Counted from the stretch's first letter, positions 1 through 9,426 are shown. The stretch is DNA of 64,000 bases from Methylococcales symbiont of Iophon sp. n. MRB-2018 (GCA_003666325.1 QPIL01000115.1:1-64000), one strand, 5' to 3'. Notes: generated by a model not told the origin, from the sequence alone. Numbers and translations are program-made.

Positions 1-141
1 TAGTCCTAAGTCCTAAGTCTTTAGTCTTTAGTCTTTAGTCTTTAGTCTTTAGTCTTTAGTCTTTAGTCTTTAGTCTTTAGTCTTTAGTCTTTAGTCTTTA
101 GTCTTTAGTCTTTCGTCTTTCGTCTTTCGTCCTTCGTCTTT
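1..141. repeat. Heptanucleotide tandem array 1 (TCTTTAG units)
   Basis: About twenty 7-bp units, mostly TCTTTAG with TCCTAAG and TCTTTCG variants at the edges. The array starts at or before the window edge and ends just downstream of the queA stop codon. No coding role is visible here. Confidence 0.95.
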
Positions 142-157
142 TTTAAAGATTGACTAC

Positions 158-1180
158 TCAATCATACAAAAACATCGCATCACCGTAACTAAAAAAACGA
201 TATTGCTGTTTTATAGCATGTTGATAAGCTGTCTTAATAGGGTCATACCCTGCAAATGCAGAAATCAACATTAATAATGTAGATTCTGGCAAATGGAAAT
301 TAGTTAACATGGCATCTACTGATTTAAAACCATAACCAGGGGTAATAAATAAATCTGTATCCCCCATTCTTGCTTGTAGTTGACCTGTTATAGATGCTGA
401 CTCCAAGGCTCTAACGGAGGTGGTTCCTATTGCAACTATTCGCCCTCCTTTTGTTTTAGTTTTCTGGACAGCATCCACTGTGCTTTGACTCACTGAATAA
501 TATTCCTTATGCATAATATGCTCAGATAGTTCATTCACTCTAACTGGCTGGAATGTTCCACTACCTACATGCAATGTTACGAATGCTTTAGAGATACCTT
601 TTTGTTCTATCTTTTTAATGGTTGCTTGATCAAAATGTAACCCTGCTGTTGGTGCGGCAACTGCACCAGGCTGTTTTGCAAAGACTGTTTGATACCGGCT
701 AATGTCTTCTGTATTATCTTCGCGTGTTATGTATGGAGGTAATGGAATATGACCTATTTGCTCTAGTATTTCTAGCACGCTTTGTGCGGAGGTAAATCTC
801 AACTTAAATAAGTCAAAATCTCTGCCTGTGACTTCGCATTCATAACCATTTTCAAGCTCTAAAATAGTATTTTCTTTAGGTGATTTACTGGAACGAATAT
901 GAGCGAGTGCATGTTGTTGGCCGATCACTCTCTCAATCAATAACTCGACTTTACCCCCTGTTTTTTTCTTACCATATAAGCGTGCAGGAATAACTTTGGT
1001 ATCATTTAGAATTAATAAATCATTCTCATTAAGTAAATTGACAAAATCGACAAAGTTCTGGTCTTTTAGCTCCCCCGTCAATTTTTGCATACTGAGCAAT
1101 CGACTTTCTACTCTATTGGCTAATGGTTTTTGGGCAATTAAATGCTCAGGCAAATGATAATTAAAATCACTTTTCTTCAT
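158..1180 (-). CDS. queA: S-adenosylmethionine:tRNA ribosyltransferase-isomerase
   Basis: QueA transfers and isomerises the ribosyl part of SAM onto 7-aminomethyl-7-deazaguanine in the tRNA wobble position, giving epoxyqueuosine; it acts in the cytoplasm. The 340-residue length and the start MKKSDFNYHLPEHLIAQ match the family along its whole length, with the signature AAPTAGLHFD at residues 175-184 and GTTSVRALES further on. The usual neighbour tgt is not in the window. A heptanucleotide array follows the stop codon within about 15 bases. Assignment is by recognition of the family sequence and is firm. Confidence 0.97.
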   Translation of the reverse strand: MKKSDFNYHLPEHLIAQKPLANRVESRLLSMQKLTGELKDQNFVDFVNLLNENDLLILNDTKVIPARLYGKKKTGGKVELLIERVIGQQHALAHIRSSKSPKENTILELENGYECEVTGRDFDLFKLRFTSAQSVLEILEQIGHIPLPPYITREDNTEDISRYQTVFAKQPGAVAAPTAGLHFDQATIKKIEQKGISKAFVTLHVGSGTFQPVRVNELSEHIMHKEYYSVSQSTVDAVQKTKTKGGRIVAIGTTSVRALESASITGQLQARMGDTDLFITPGYGFKSVDAMLTNFHLPESTLLMLISAFAGYDPIKTAYQHAIKQQYRFFSYGDAMFLYD

Positions 1181-1245
1181 GTTACTGGGTAAATTATGCA
1201 GTTCGGGCTTGTTTTATAGAAAAATTAATTTATATTGAAGTCTCA

Positions 1246-1743
1246 TTATGTAAGTGCAGTCAAGGCACATTCATAATCAGGTTCATCAGCTATTTCTGCA
1301 ACTAACTCTGTATAGATGATATTGTCATTTTCATCAGCGATGACAATTGCACGAGCAGCCAGCCCTTGTAAAATGGTATCCGCTATTTTTACACCATAAT
1401 CTTCTGCAAAACTTGATCTAAATGTTGAAAGAGGAATCACATTTTTTAAGCCTTCTGCTTCGCAAAATCGACCTTGAGCAAAGGGTAAATCTGCTGAAAT
1501 AATTAACACTACTGTATTTTTTATTTTGCTGGCTTTTTGATTAAATATTCGTGTTGATGCTGCACATGTAGGTGTATCCAGACTAGGCAATATGCTCAAT
1601 ATTTTTCTTTTTCCAGCATAGTTTGCTAAAGATATATTTTCAAGCTTGCCATTAACTAATGTAAAGTCTGGGGTTTTATTTCCTACTAAAGGTAATTCAC
1701 CTGATGTATTTAACGGTTTACCTTGGAATGTTATTGTTGCCAT
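1246..1743 (-). CDS. tpx: Thiol peroxidase Tpx (atypical 2-Cys peroxiredoxin)
   Basis: Tpx reduces hydrogen peroxide and alkyl hydroperoxides using thioredoxin; E. coli Tpx has been reported as periplasmic, but no signal peptide is seen here. The 165 residues are the usual length. The peroxidatic cysteine is C60 in the SLDTPTC motif and the resolving cysteine is C94 in GRFCEAEG, both in family positions, and the stretch ISADLPFAQ is almost invariant. It is encoded between queA and a repeat-filled spacer and looks monocistronic. A poly-purine stretch rich in GGAAAAAA precedes the ATG and could serve as the ribosome binding site. Confidence 0.97.
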   Translation of the reverse strand: MATITFQGKPLNTSGELPLVGNKTPDFTLVNGKLENISLANYAGKRKILSILPSLDTPTCAASTRIFNQKASKIKNTVVLIISADLPFAQGRFCEAEGLKNVIPLSTFRSSFAEDYGVKIADTILQGLAARAIVIADENDNIIYTELVAEIADEPDYECALTALT

Positions 1744-2076
1744 TTTTTTTCCTTTTTTTATATTAAGTTTAAATATTCAATTATAGGGTATAAGAGCCGC
1801 TGCACTCCCTTCGCCATTCCTGCATGTTCTAAGCAGAGCCGTAGGGTGCGTTCCACGCACCAGATCTAATCAAAAATCAAGGGATCTTTAGTCCTGAGTC
1901 CTGAGTAGTTCTGGTGCGTGGACAGAGATTGTTCCAGACAATCTTACTGCATTTCCACCATCCTTGGCAGTCGCAGAGATTGTTCCAGACAATCTTACTG
2001 CATTTCCATCATCCTTGGCAGTCAGCAGATCCGTAGGGTGCGTTCCACGCACCAGATCTAATCAAAAATCAAGGGG
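1744..2076. repeat. Repeat-filled spacer: REP-like fragment, hairpin modules and 52-bp units
   Basis: This gene-free stretch holds, in order, a REP-like fragment (cattcctgcatgttctaagc) and an empty hairpin module GGTGCGT-TCC-ACGCACC near 1848-1862. Next come a short heptamer run near 1890-1906, then a block of two 52-bp units in reverse orientation (about 1924-2030), and a second empty hairpin module near 2038-2054. Each 52-bp unit contains the palindrome AGATTGT-TCCAG-ACAATCT. It is the same family as the loci at 9.9 and 44.9 kb. Confidence 0.9.
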
Positions 2077-2194
2077 TCTTTAGTCTTTAGTCTTTAGTCT
2101 TTAGTCTTTAGTCTTTAGTCTTTAGTCTTTAGTCTTTAGTCTTGAGTCTTGAGTCTTGAGTCTTGAGTCTTGAGTCTTGAGTCTTGAGTCTTGA
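2076..2194. repeat. Heptanucleotide tandem array 2 (TCTTTAG then TCTTGAG)
   Basis: About seventeen 7-bp units. The left half is TCTTTAG and the right half, from about 2141, is TCTTGAG. The right half lies inside the 3' end of the minus-strand oligopeptide-binding protein gene. TCTTGAG units contain no stop in the frame used, whereas the TCTTTAG units supply the TAA stop. The array follows the conserved lead-in AATCAAGGGGTC. Confidence 0.95.
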
Positions 2195-4294
2195 TCCCCT
2201 TGCGAGAATAATTAAAATAGTTATAAGAAAAATAACAAGAAACAAAGGCCAAAAAATAGCCTTATTCCACTGCTCTCTTTTTTCTCTTCTTAATTTATCA
2301 TCAATCCGTGTATATTTTAATCGGTTATTTGCCATTAAATTAGGTTTTAAATTCTTATACCAGCTATGGAAAAGTGAAAAACTCTTAGGGTAAAAGCCAA
2401 ACACCCAAGGTGCATCATGCCTGATAATTTCTTGCATTTTTTGTACAATTTCCAGACGTTTCTCGTTATTATCTATATTACGCATTTGTTCAAATAAGTG
2501 ATCAAACTCGGTATTATGATAATTTGCTGCATTTTCACCCCCCTGTTTAACCTTTCCATTTGCACTATAAAGTAAAAAAAAGAAATTTTCTGGGTCGGGG
2601 TAATCCGCATTCCAGCCCCAAAAGAATAGTTGCTCACTTCCATTACGCATTTTTTCTTGGAAACGATTGTAATCTGTTCCTCTTATAATTAAATTAATAC
2701 CCAATTTTGCAAATTGCTTGCGGTACCAATTCATTCTTGATCTATCATCTATACTGATTGAAGTGGTATCAAAATAAAGCATTAATGCTTTATTTGTCTT
2801 TGGATCTACCCCTTGTGGGTATCCAGCTTCTGTCATTAATTCTTTAGCTTTAGCTATCGCTTTACGCTGATATTTTCCATTAATCCAGTCATAAATGTAG
2901 GGGTTAATCCCTTCTTTTTTTTCTTGATGACCAAAAATACCGAGCGGTAATATGCCTTGGGCTGCTACCCCTCGCCCATTCATAAAAATGGAAATATATT
3001 CTTCATAATCCAGTGCTATTGAAATAGCTTGTCTAAGCTTTCGTGCCCGTTCTGAATCACCGCCAACCAAAGGATCTAACATATTGAATCCCATATAAAA
3101 AATAGAGGTAGTCACCGATGTTTGAAGTTGGATGCCTTTTTGTTTCATTAATGTTGTTAATTGCGCATTCCCTGCTCCACTAAATTGTACTGCTTGGTCA
3201 AAACTATCAGAAGAAATTCCTGAAGCATCATAGTACCCTTGCAAAAATTTATTCCAATAAGGAATCGTCTCTTTCTCTAAGGTATAAATAACTTTGTCGA
3301 TAAAGGGTAATAATTTTCCTGCGTCTTCAAGTAATCCTTGTTCTTTATCTTCTGGCTCTCCATTTATCGGATAAGTATCTTTATGATAATTAGGATTTTT
3401 AGCAAGAATCATGCGTCTATTGGGATTATTTTCTTCCAAGTAATAAGGCCCTGTTCCTATCGGAAACCAGTCTAGTGTTATATTTTTATCTATTAAACCT
3501 TTTTGCGAATAAAAAACATCGGCTTCCCAAGGCATTGCAGCAAAAAACGGCATGGCTAGCCAGTACATAAATTGCGGGTATTTACCTTTAATTCTAATTT
3601 TATATTGGTATCGACTTAATACTTTAACACCTGATATTGATAGGTCTTTGATAGCTAATTTATCGTGATTTGCCATTTTTTTGCTAAATTCATCAAAGCC
3701 AAAAATATAATTCCGCATAATTTCTCTAATGGGTGATTGGATTTTTGGATGGGCTAATCGTTTGATTTGATAGACATAATCAATGGCTTGTAATTCTCTA
3801 GTAGCAATAGATGAAAAATCTTGAATGGTATTAATGTCTGCCAATTTCAAACTATTTAATTGATGATTATTAGGGTCAAAAGCGGGATGGGGTTGATATT
3901 TTATGCCAGCTTTTATCTCAATCAAATAATCAGTATAAGCAACTTCTGAATCTAAATAATCGGCGGTCAGCTTTTCATTATTTTTATTAAAATAACTAAT
4001 CACAGGCATATTGATAGCTGTTAATGGCTCCAACTGATAGGGTCTTTTAAGATAATGATATTGCAAAGGCGGCTCATATATTTGAGCAATAAAAGTATAT
4101 TCATTGGCGCTATAAGCAACCGCTGGGTCTAGATGTTTGGGACGTTCAGAAAAAGAAGAATACAAGGTTGATATTCCCTCTTCACTTTCTGCATACGGAT
4201 TATTTAACTGTGAAAATTCACAACTTGTTAAAATTAACATCAAAATAATGAAATAAATATTCTGCATAATGTTTGATTTATATGAGTTAAACAC
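2129..4294 (-). CDS. Family 5 extracellular solute-binding lipoprotein with C-terminal membrane anchor
   Basis: This looks like an OppA/DppA-type peptide-binding protein of an ABC importer. The 721 residues are longer than the usual 530-600. The N-terminus has a lipoprotein signal ending in the lipobox LTSC. The body contains family-typical stretches such as LDPAVAYSANEY, GTGPYYLEENNPNRRM and WGWNADYPDPENFF. A hydrophobic helix (about residues 680-699) near the C-terminus would anchor that end too, which is unusual. The last 21 residues are three copies of SRLKTQD/KTKD translated from a heptanucleotide array. The start is uncertain: GTG at 4294 gives a signal peptide with a lysine, ATG at 4267 gives a shorter one. 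No permease or ATPase is adjacent; an orphan DppB-type permease lies at 49.5 kb. Confidence 0.85.
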   Translation of the reverse strand: MFNSYKSNIMQNIYFIILMLILTSCEFSQLNNPYAESEEGISTLYSSFSERPKHLDPAVAYSANEYTFIAQIYEPPLQYHYLKRPYQLEPLTAINMPVISYFNKNNEKLTADYLDSEVAYTDYLIEIKAGIKYQPHPAFDPNNHQLNSLKLADINTIQDFSSIATRELQAIDYVYQIKRLAHPKIQSPIREIMRNYIFGFDEFSKKMANHDKLAIKDLSISGVKVLSRYQYKIRIKGKYPQFMYWLAMPFFAAMPWEADVFYSQKGLIDKNITLDWFPIGTGPYYLEENNPNRRMILAKNPNYHKDTYPINGEPEDKEQGLLEDAGKLLPFIDKVIYTLEKETIPYWNKFLQGYYDASGISSDSFDQAVQFSGAGNAQLTTLMKQKGIQLQTSVTTSIFYMGFNMLDPLVGGDSERARKLRQAISIALDYEEYISIFMNGRGVAAQGILPLGIFGHQEKKEGINPYIYDWINGKYQRKAIAKAKELMTEAGYPQGVDPKTNKALMLYFDTTSISIDDRSRMNWYRKQFAKLGINLIIRGTDYNRFQEKMRNGSEQLFFWGWNADYPDPENFFFLLYSANGKVKQGGENAANYHNTEFDHLFEQMRNIDNNEKRLEIVQKMQEIIRHDAPWVFGFYPKSFSLFHSWYKNLKPNLMANNRLKYTRIDDKLRREKREQWNKAIFWPLFLVIFLITILIILARGSRLKTQDSRLKTQDSRLKTKD

Positions 4295-4385
4295 CTTTAC
4301 TATCGAATAAATTAACTGAGCAAGGTATACTTTGAGACCTTACTTTAAAACTAATTCTATCAAACAAATAGCTCAGGAGATAAAA

Positions 4386-5168
4386 ATGGGGTTTATGCAA
4401 GGCAAAAAAGTTCTCATTGTCGGTTTGGCAAGTAACAAATCTATCGCATGGGGAATCGCAAAAGCCATGCACCGTGAAGGTGCTGAGCTTGCTTTCAGCT
4501 ATCAAAATGAAAAATTGAAAGATCGCGTTATTAAAATGGCAGGGGAATGTGATTCAAACATTACTATAGAGCTTGATGTTGCCAATGATGAACAAATTAA
4601 CACCGTATTTACAGAGTTAGGTTCACACTGGAATGGCTTGGACTGTATCGTACATTCAGTCGCTTTTGCTCCTCGTGACGCTTTGGATGGTGATTTTGTT
4701 AATGCTACTACTCGCGAAAACTTTGCTATTGCGCATGATATTAGTTCTTACAGTTTTACTGCCTTAGCCAAAGCGGGTAGGAATATGATGAAAGGTCGTA
4801 ATGGTTCTCTTTTAACCCTGACCTATTTAGGCGCGGCAAAGGCAATTCCTAACTATAATGTTATGGGGCTTGCTAAAGCCAGTTTGGAAGCCAATGTCCG
4901 GTATATGGCAGCAGCCCTAGGTGAAGAAGGTACTCGTGTTAACGCTATATCAGCAGGGCCAATTAGAACTTTGGCTTCAGCAGGTATTAATAATTTTAGA
5001 TCTATGTTGAGTAAAGCAGCGGATACAGCACCGATGAAACAAAATGTAACCATTGAACAGGTAGGGAATGCGGCTGCCTTTATGTGTTCTGACTTGGCAT
5101 CGGGTATTACTGGTGAAATCACTTACGTTGATGGTGGATACAATATAGCTGGAATTGTAGCAGGTTAA
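4386..5168 (+). CDS. fabI: Enoyl-[acyl-carrier-protein] reductase (NADH)
   Basis: FabI performs the last reduction of each fatty-acid elongation cycle. The ORF track begins at a TTG (4332), but AGGAGA at 4375-4380 places the start at the ATG at 4386, giving 260 residues against 262 in E. coli. The nucleotide-binding segment [12 protein letters not shown] lies near residues 12-23. The catalytic Tyr147, Tyr157 and Lys164 fall in the expected spacing (TYLGA and YNVMGLAK). The gene is transcribed away from the solute-binding protein gene with a spacer under 100 bases. Firm assignment. Confidence 0.97.
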   Translation: MGFMQGKKVLIVGLASNKSIAWGIAKAMHREGAELAFSYQNEKLKDRVIKMAGECDSNITIELDVANDEQINTVFTELGSHWNGLDCIVHSVAFAPRDALDGDFVNATTRENFAIAHDISSYSFTALAKAGRNMMKGRNGSLLTLTYLGAAKAIPNYNVMGLAKASLEANVRYMAAALGEEGTRVNAISAGPIRTLASAGINNFRSMLSKAADTAPMKQNVTIEQVGNAAAFMCSDLASGITGEITYVDGGYNIAGIVAG

Positions 5169-5233
5169 AATTTTGGTGTTTTATGCTTATTAACAGCCAC
5201 AGCTTGCATAAAACCATTTTCAAAACTCATTAT

Positions 5234-5503
5234 ATGACTAACACTGAGATTTTAGGTTATTGTGCGGCATTTTTGACCACATCTTCTTTTTTACCGCAAG
5301 CTTTTTTAACCTTAAAAACAAAAGATACACATTCCTTGTCCTTGAGCATGTATAGCTTGTTTACAACGGGAATTTTATTTTGGTTGCTCTATGGCATTCA
5401 AATACAAGATTATGCCATTATTATTGCTAATTCTATTACCCTTTTATTGGCATCAATGATTCTTGGATTCAAAATTTATAATGTGATTTACAAAAAAGGG
5501 TAA
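5234..5503 (+). CDS. SemiSWEET / PQ-loop family small membrane transporter
   Basis: A three-helix membrane protein of 89 residues, the size of bacterial SemiSWEETs, which form dimers and move sugars across the inner membrane. The family signature is the Pro-Gln pair in SSFLPQAFLTLKTKDTHSLS, followed by two more hydrophobic helices and a short basic tail. The ORF track starts at 5183, but the extra 17 residues are polar and off-family; ATG at 5234 gives the standard N-terminus. No clear Shine-Dalgarno precedes either start. It sits 65 bases after fabI. The substrate cannot be told from the sequence. Confidence 0.82.
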   Translation: MTNTEILGYCAAFLTTSSFLPQAFLTLKTKDTHSLSLSMYSLFTTGILFWLLYGIQIQDYAIIIANSITLLLASMILGFKIYNVIYKKG

Positions 5504-5556
5504 TACCATATTCAATAATCAAGAAGTCGGAGTAATTGATTAAATCAAGAGGGTCT

Positions 5557-5754
5557 TTAGTCTTTAATCCTCATTTGTAATATATCCATCACCTCCACAT
5601 CACAAGAACCACAGCCAGTAGAAGCACCTGTAGCAGATGCTATTTTATCCAAATCTTTAGCACCTTTATTAATTAACTCTATTATCTTAGCTTTTGTTGT
5701 TCCTGTACAAGTACAAATTACTTGATCATTTTCGCTTGGTTCATATTCATTCAT
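5557..5754 (-). CDS. Bfd-like [2Fe-2S]-binding protein
   Basis: A 65-residue protein with the Bfd-type iron-sulfur motif: C14-x-C16 (ICTC) and C47-x2-C50 (GCGSC). Bacterioferritin-associated ferredoxins release iron from bacterioferritin; related domains occur in NifU and nitrite reductases, so the exact role is open. No bacterioferritin gene is near. The last codons and stop (RIKD-TAA) lie in heptanucleotide-type sequence (TCTTTAGTCTTTAATCC on the plus strand) preceded by the array lead-in AATCAAGAGGGTC, so a small array remnant supplies the 3' end. Confidence 0.85.
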   Translation of the reverse strand: MNEYEPSENDQVICTCTGTTKAKIIELINKGAKDLDKIASATGASTGCGSCDVEVMDILQMRIKD

Positions 5755-5963
5755 AAAAAGCTCTTCATTTTATTCCAGTCATTAAAATAACCCATTAATG
5801 AACGCACATGGAATAAGTTATGTTAACGAAGTTATTTTATGCACGTCCCAAAGACTTTTTTATTAATTTAACAGGGTTGCAAAGGGTGCATTATAATCAA
5901 TTATGAATTTAAAGCGTTAATTTATAAAGTGTAGCTCTATTAATCCTTATCCTTAAACCTTGC

Positions 5964-6809
5964 ATGAAACACCCAATAAAAGTTGAACTTCCCTATTTTG
6001 ATCATTTACTAGAGGCGCTACAAGAACATAATGATGACTTGGAAAAAAGCTTTGGTCGTCATGTACACTGGGGATATTGGGAGCATCCTAATCTAGCCAC
6101 ATTATCCCCCGATGATTTTGCAGAGGCAGCTGAAAACCTAAGTATTGAAGTCTGTCATGCCGCTGAAATTAACGATAATAAAAAAATACTGGATGTTGGT
6201 TGTGGGTTTGGTGGCACCATTGCCTATTTGAATGAAAACTTTAATAAGCTTGAATTATTAGGGCTTAATTTAGATGATCGCCAACTTCGCAGAGCTATTA
6301 ATAAGGTACGTCCTACTGCGACTAATAAAATCCAGTTTCAGCAAGGTAATGCTTGTGCTCTTCCTTTCCCTGATAATTCATTTGATGTGCTTTTAGCCGT
6401 TGAATGTATCTTTCATTTCCCTGATAGAGAAATATTTTTTCAGGAAGCCTTTCGGGTATTAAAACCAGGAGGACATTTAGCATTATCTGATTTTGTCCCG
6501 ACTCCCGCCTTCTTACCAATAACAAAATTAAAATTGCCATCGCCTTTTGGGCAGGGGTTTTATGGGCAATGCAATGTGCAGTGCAGCTCTGAAGGGTATA
6601 GAAAACTGGCTAAAAAAACAGGCTTTAATATAAAAATAGAAAAAAACATCAGCAAAAACACTCTGCCTACCTATAGTTATTTAAGAACTATGGGTATGAA
6701 AGAAGGTTATAAAAATATTAGTGCAGCCATAGAAACTTTAATTGTTGAGGTAGTGAGTCGTACAGGGTTATTAAAATACCTCGTTCTTTCTTTTCAAAAA
6801 CCAATGTAA
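5964..6809 (+). CDS. Class I SAM-dependent methyltransferase, substrate unknown
   Basis: A 281-residue protein with the classical SAM-binding fold. Motif I is ILDVGCGFGGT (about residues 74-84), followed by an acidic residue loop, NACALPFPDNSFDVL as motif II/III and FRVLKPGGHLALSDF. This arrangement is shared by the small-molecule methyltransferases related to UbiE, sarcosine/dimethylglycine and tocopherol methyltransferases. The N-terminal stretch FGRHVHWGYWEHP resembles that group. Neighbours give no hint of a pathway. It stands alone, followed by a dispersed repeat and a heptanucleotide array. Confidence 0.8.
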   Translation: MKHPIKVELPYFDHLLEALQEHNDDLEKSFGRHVHWGYWEHPNLATLSPDDFAEAAENLSIEVCHAAEINDNKKILDVGCGFGGTIAYLNENFNKLELLGLNLDDRQLRRAINKVRPTATNKIQFQQGNACALPFPDNSFDVLLAVECIFHFPDREIFFQEAFRVLKPGGHLALSDFVPTPAFLPITKLKLPSPFGQGFYGQCNVQCSSEGYRKLAKKTGFNIKIEKNISKNTLPTYSYLRTMGMKEGYKNISAAIETLIVEVVSRTGLLKYLVLSFQKPM

Positions 6810-6856
6810 TTTTGAGCTGTCACTTTTATCCTGCAAAATATTTTCTGATTTTTAAT

Positions 6857-7145
6857 AAGCAGTCATCCCTTAAAAATACAACAACCATCTGATTTATAAC
6901 AATAAATTAAACAAAAACCATAGAAAAAAACAAGCAGTATTTGGTAAAATAACGGCTATTTCTTGGTCGTTCAAAATCAACCCAAACACAGAGCAACTAA
7001 ACCTCTTTCATTCAGAGTTATTTGTAGAAGAGGGTATAAGATCCGCGTCACTCCCCCAAGTTCTAAGCAGAAATCCAGGTATTTAAAACTAGATTCCCGA
7101 TAACAGACTTCGGGAATGACGTGTAGTAACACAGGTTCCAGTTAC
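6857..7145. repeat. Dispersed ~300-bp element, copy A
   Basis: Begins with cccttaaaaatacaacaacc and shares almost its whole length with copies at 24.5, 36.2 and 57.1 kb. It carries on the minus strand a damaged frame QITLNERGLVALCLG that stops early because of a deletion. A REP-like palindrome (attcccgataacagacttcgggaat) follows, then the element runs straight into heptanucleotide array 3. Together with that array it fills the 605-base spacer before proA. Confidence 0.9.
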
Positions 7146-7345
7146 TTTAGTCCTGAATCCTGAATCCTGAGTCTTTAGTCTTTAGTCTTTAGTCTTTAGT
7201 CTTTAGTCTTTAGTCTTTAGTCTTTAGTCTTTAGTCTTTAGTCTTTAGTCTTTAGTCTTTAGTCTTTAGTCTTGAGTCTTTCGTCTTTAGTCTTGAGTCT
7301 TTCGTCTTTCGTCTTTCGTCTTTCGTCTTGAGTCCCGACTCCCGA
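7146..7345. repeat. Heptanucleotide tandem array 3
   Basis: About 28 units, the longest array in the window: TCCTGAA and TCTTTAG, then mixed TCTTGAG, TCTTTCG and TCCCGAC at the right end. It lies about 70 bases before the proA start codon, so it may fall in or next to the proA promoter region. Confidence 0.95.
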
Positions 7346-7414
7346 CTCTTTTGACCTCTAGGTTTAGAGATTTAGTATATAATGCCGTGCTAATTTACTG
7401 TAAGAGTTTTTAAC

Positions 7415-8671
7415 GTGGAAATTGTGCAATACATGAACAAACTGGGCCAGCAAGCAAAAAAAGCAGGTCGTGAAATAAGCAGGGTAGACTCAGGTAAAAA
7501 AAATGAGGCGCTATTAAATATAGCCAAGTCTTTATCGGATAGTAGAGATAAACTAGCCATTGAAAACAATAAAGATCTTATTGCCGGTAAAGAAAATGGA
7601 TTGGATGCCGCTTTACTCGATCGTCTTCAACTGACAACGGCTAGAATTGATGCCATGATCGAAGGTATTCATCAAATTGCCGCATTAGCTGACCCCGTTG
7701 GCACAATCACAGATCTAAGTTATCGCCCCAGTGGTATTCAAGTGGGACAAATGCGAGTCCCCTTAGGTGTTATCGGTATCATTTATGAGTCTCGTCCAAA
7801 CGTCACCATTGATGCAGCCGCTTTATGCCTAAAGTCTGGTAACGCTTGCATATTAAGAGGCGGTTCTGAAGCTATTCATTCAAATCAAGCCATTGCCCAT
7901 TGTATTACCGAGGGACTGGAAGCCACTGGCTTGCCCAGCACAGCCGTTCAGGTCGTTGCAACCACAGACCGTGCAGCAGTCGGCGCACTTATTACCTTAG
8001 ACAAATATGTTGATGTTATTGTGCCGCGTGGAGGCAAAGGTTTAATTCAACGTATCAGTAAGGAATCAAGTATCCCTGTGATCAAACATCTGGATGGCAT
8101 TTGCCATGTTTTTATTGATAATGAAGCCGATATTGAGAAAGCCATCAACATTGCTTTTAATGCTAAAACACATCGTTATGGCGTTTGTAATGCAATGGAA
8201 ACATTATTGATAGCAGAACACATTGCAGCCAAAGTTTTACCGATACTGGCAAAAAAATACCAAGCAGAAGGTGTTGAATTACGTGGCTGTCTTAAAACCT
8301 GCTCGTTAATTACCGATTGTATTCGTGCTACAGAAGAAGATTGGGATACTGAATATTTATCTGCCATATTATCAATAAAAATTGTCGATGATATTGATAT
8401 GGCTATTGAACATATCAATCAACACAGTTCTGCCCATACAGAATCTATTATTACTGAAAATTACAACTTAGCCAGACGATTTTTAAGGGAAGTAGATTCA
8501 AGTTCGGTTATGGTGAATGCCTCCACTCTATTCGCTGATGGTTTTGAATATGGACTGGGGGCTGAAATCGGCATAAGTACAGATAAGCTTCATGCGCGCG
8601 GTCCAGTAGGGCTTAATGGCTTAACCTCATTAAAATATGTGGTTTTAGGTGATGGACAAATTAGAGTTTAG
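7415..8671 (+). CDS. proA: Gamma-glutamyl phosphate reductase
   Basis: ProA reduces gamma-glutamyl phosphate to glutamate semialdehyde with NADPH, the second step of proline synthesis. The 418 residues match the family. The catalytic cysteine is in [10 protein letters not shown] and the N-terminal half carries [18 protein letters not shown] at 7415 gives [18 protein letters not shown], matching the usual family N-terminus, with TAAGAG about 8 bases upstream; the next ATG (7433) would trim six conserved residues. It leads the group proA-nadD-rsfS. Confidence 0.97.
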   Translation: MEIVQYMNKLGQQAKKAGREISRVDSGKKNEALLNIAKSLSDSRDKLAIENNKDLIAGKENGLDAALLDRLQLTTARIDAMIEGIHQIAALADPVGTITDLSYRPSGIQVGQMRVPLGVIGIIYESRPNVTIDAAALCLKSGNACILRGGSEAIHSNQAIAHCITEGLEATGLPSTAVQVVATTDRAAVGALITLDKYVDVIVPRGGKGLIQRISKESSIPVIKHLDGICHVFIDNEADIEKAINIAFNAKTHRYGVCNAMETLLIAEHIAAKVLPILAKKYQAEGVELRGCLKTCSLITDCIRATEEDWDTEYLSAILSIKIVDDIDMAIEHINQHSSAHTESIITENYNLARRFLREVDSSSVMVNASTLFADGFEYGLGAEIGISTDKLHARGPVGLNGLTSLKYVVLGDGQIRV

Positions 8672-8762
8672 ATAAGGTCTCAAAGTAATTAAGGATTTCG
8701 AGCAGCGCACAAGCAATAGATGGTCACACAATAAACAAGCACCTAGGCATAATTAATTTAAC

Positions 8763-9386
8763 ATGATTGGCATTTATGGCGGTACATTTGACCCCATCCA
8801 TTTTGGGCACTTACGCTCCGCTTTAGAAGTTAAAGAATGTTTTTGTTTAGATGAAATTCGTCTACTCCCCTGCGCACAACCTGCACTCAAGGAGTATCCA
8901 AACACCACATCTGACAAACGCCTCAAAATGATAGAGCTTGCCATTCAAGATCAGGAAAGTCTGAGAGTCGATAGCCGTGAACTTAACAGACCCGGTATTT
9001 CTTACATGGTTGATACACTTCGATCAATAAGAAATGAGATAAGCAACACCTCTTTGCTACTTTTTATGGGAACAGATGCTTTTAAAGAGATAACATCTTG
9101 GCAGCAATGGCAATCTTTATTTGATTATGCACATGTTATCGTCATAACACGACCGAATTACCAACAACAACCGCTTAATGAATTTTTAACCTTAAAATTA
9201 ACGCAGAACAAAGAAGATTTAACTAAAAAACCCACTGGCTTTTTATTTTTTCAGACGGTAACGCAATTAGATATTTCTGCAACGGCTATTAGAGAGTTAA
9301 TAGCAAATAATAAAAATCCAGCTTATTTACTGCCCAAGCAAGTAATTGATTATATTAAAGTTCACAAGCTTTACACTGATAACTAG
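8763..9386 (+). CDS. nadD: Nicotinate-nucleotide adenylyltransferase
   Basis: NadD makes nicotinate adenine dinucleotide from nicotinate mononucleotide and ATP in NAD synthesis. The nucleotidyltransferase signature GGTFDPIHFGH is at residues 6-16, and the C-terminal SATAIRELI motif that binds ATP phosphates is present as ISATAIREL. The 207 residues are the usual length. The order proA-nadD-rsfS is widely conserved in gammaproteobacteria, which supports the call. Confidence 0.97.
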   Translation: MIGIYGGTFDPIHFGHLRSALEVKECFCLDEIRLLPCAQPALKEYPNTTSDKRLKMIELAIQDQESLRVDSRELNRPGISYMVDTLRSIRNEISNTSLLLFMGTDAFKEITSWQQWQSLFDYAHVIVITRPNYQQQPLNEFLTLKLTQNKEDLTKKPTGFLFFQTVTQLDISATAIRELIANNKNPAYLLPKQVIDYIKVHKLYTDN

Positions 9387-9426
9387 GCATACTAATTGCC
9401 TAATAAAATACAGATAGAGAAACGCA

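Noticed and set aside
4287-4505. 72-residue minus-strand ORF over the fabI start
   Set aside because: Overlaps the start of fabI and the start of the divergent gene, with no family match.
1-7345. CRISPR array as an explanation of the tandem repeats
   Set aside because: Units are 7 bp or 52 bp with no unique spacers and no cas genes are in the window.
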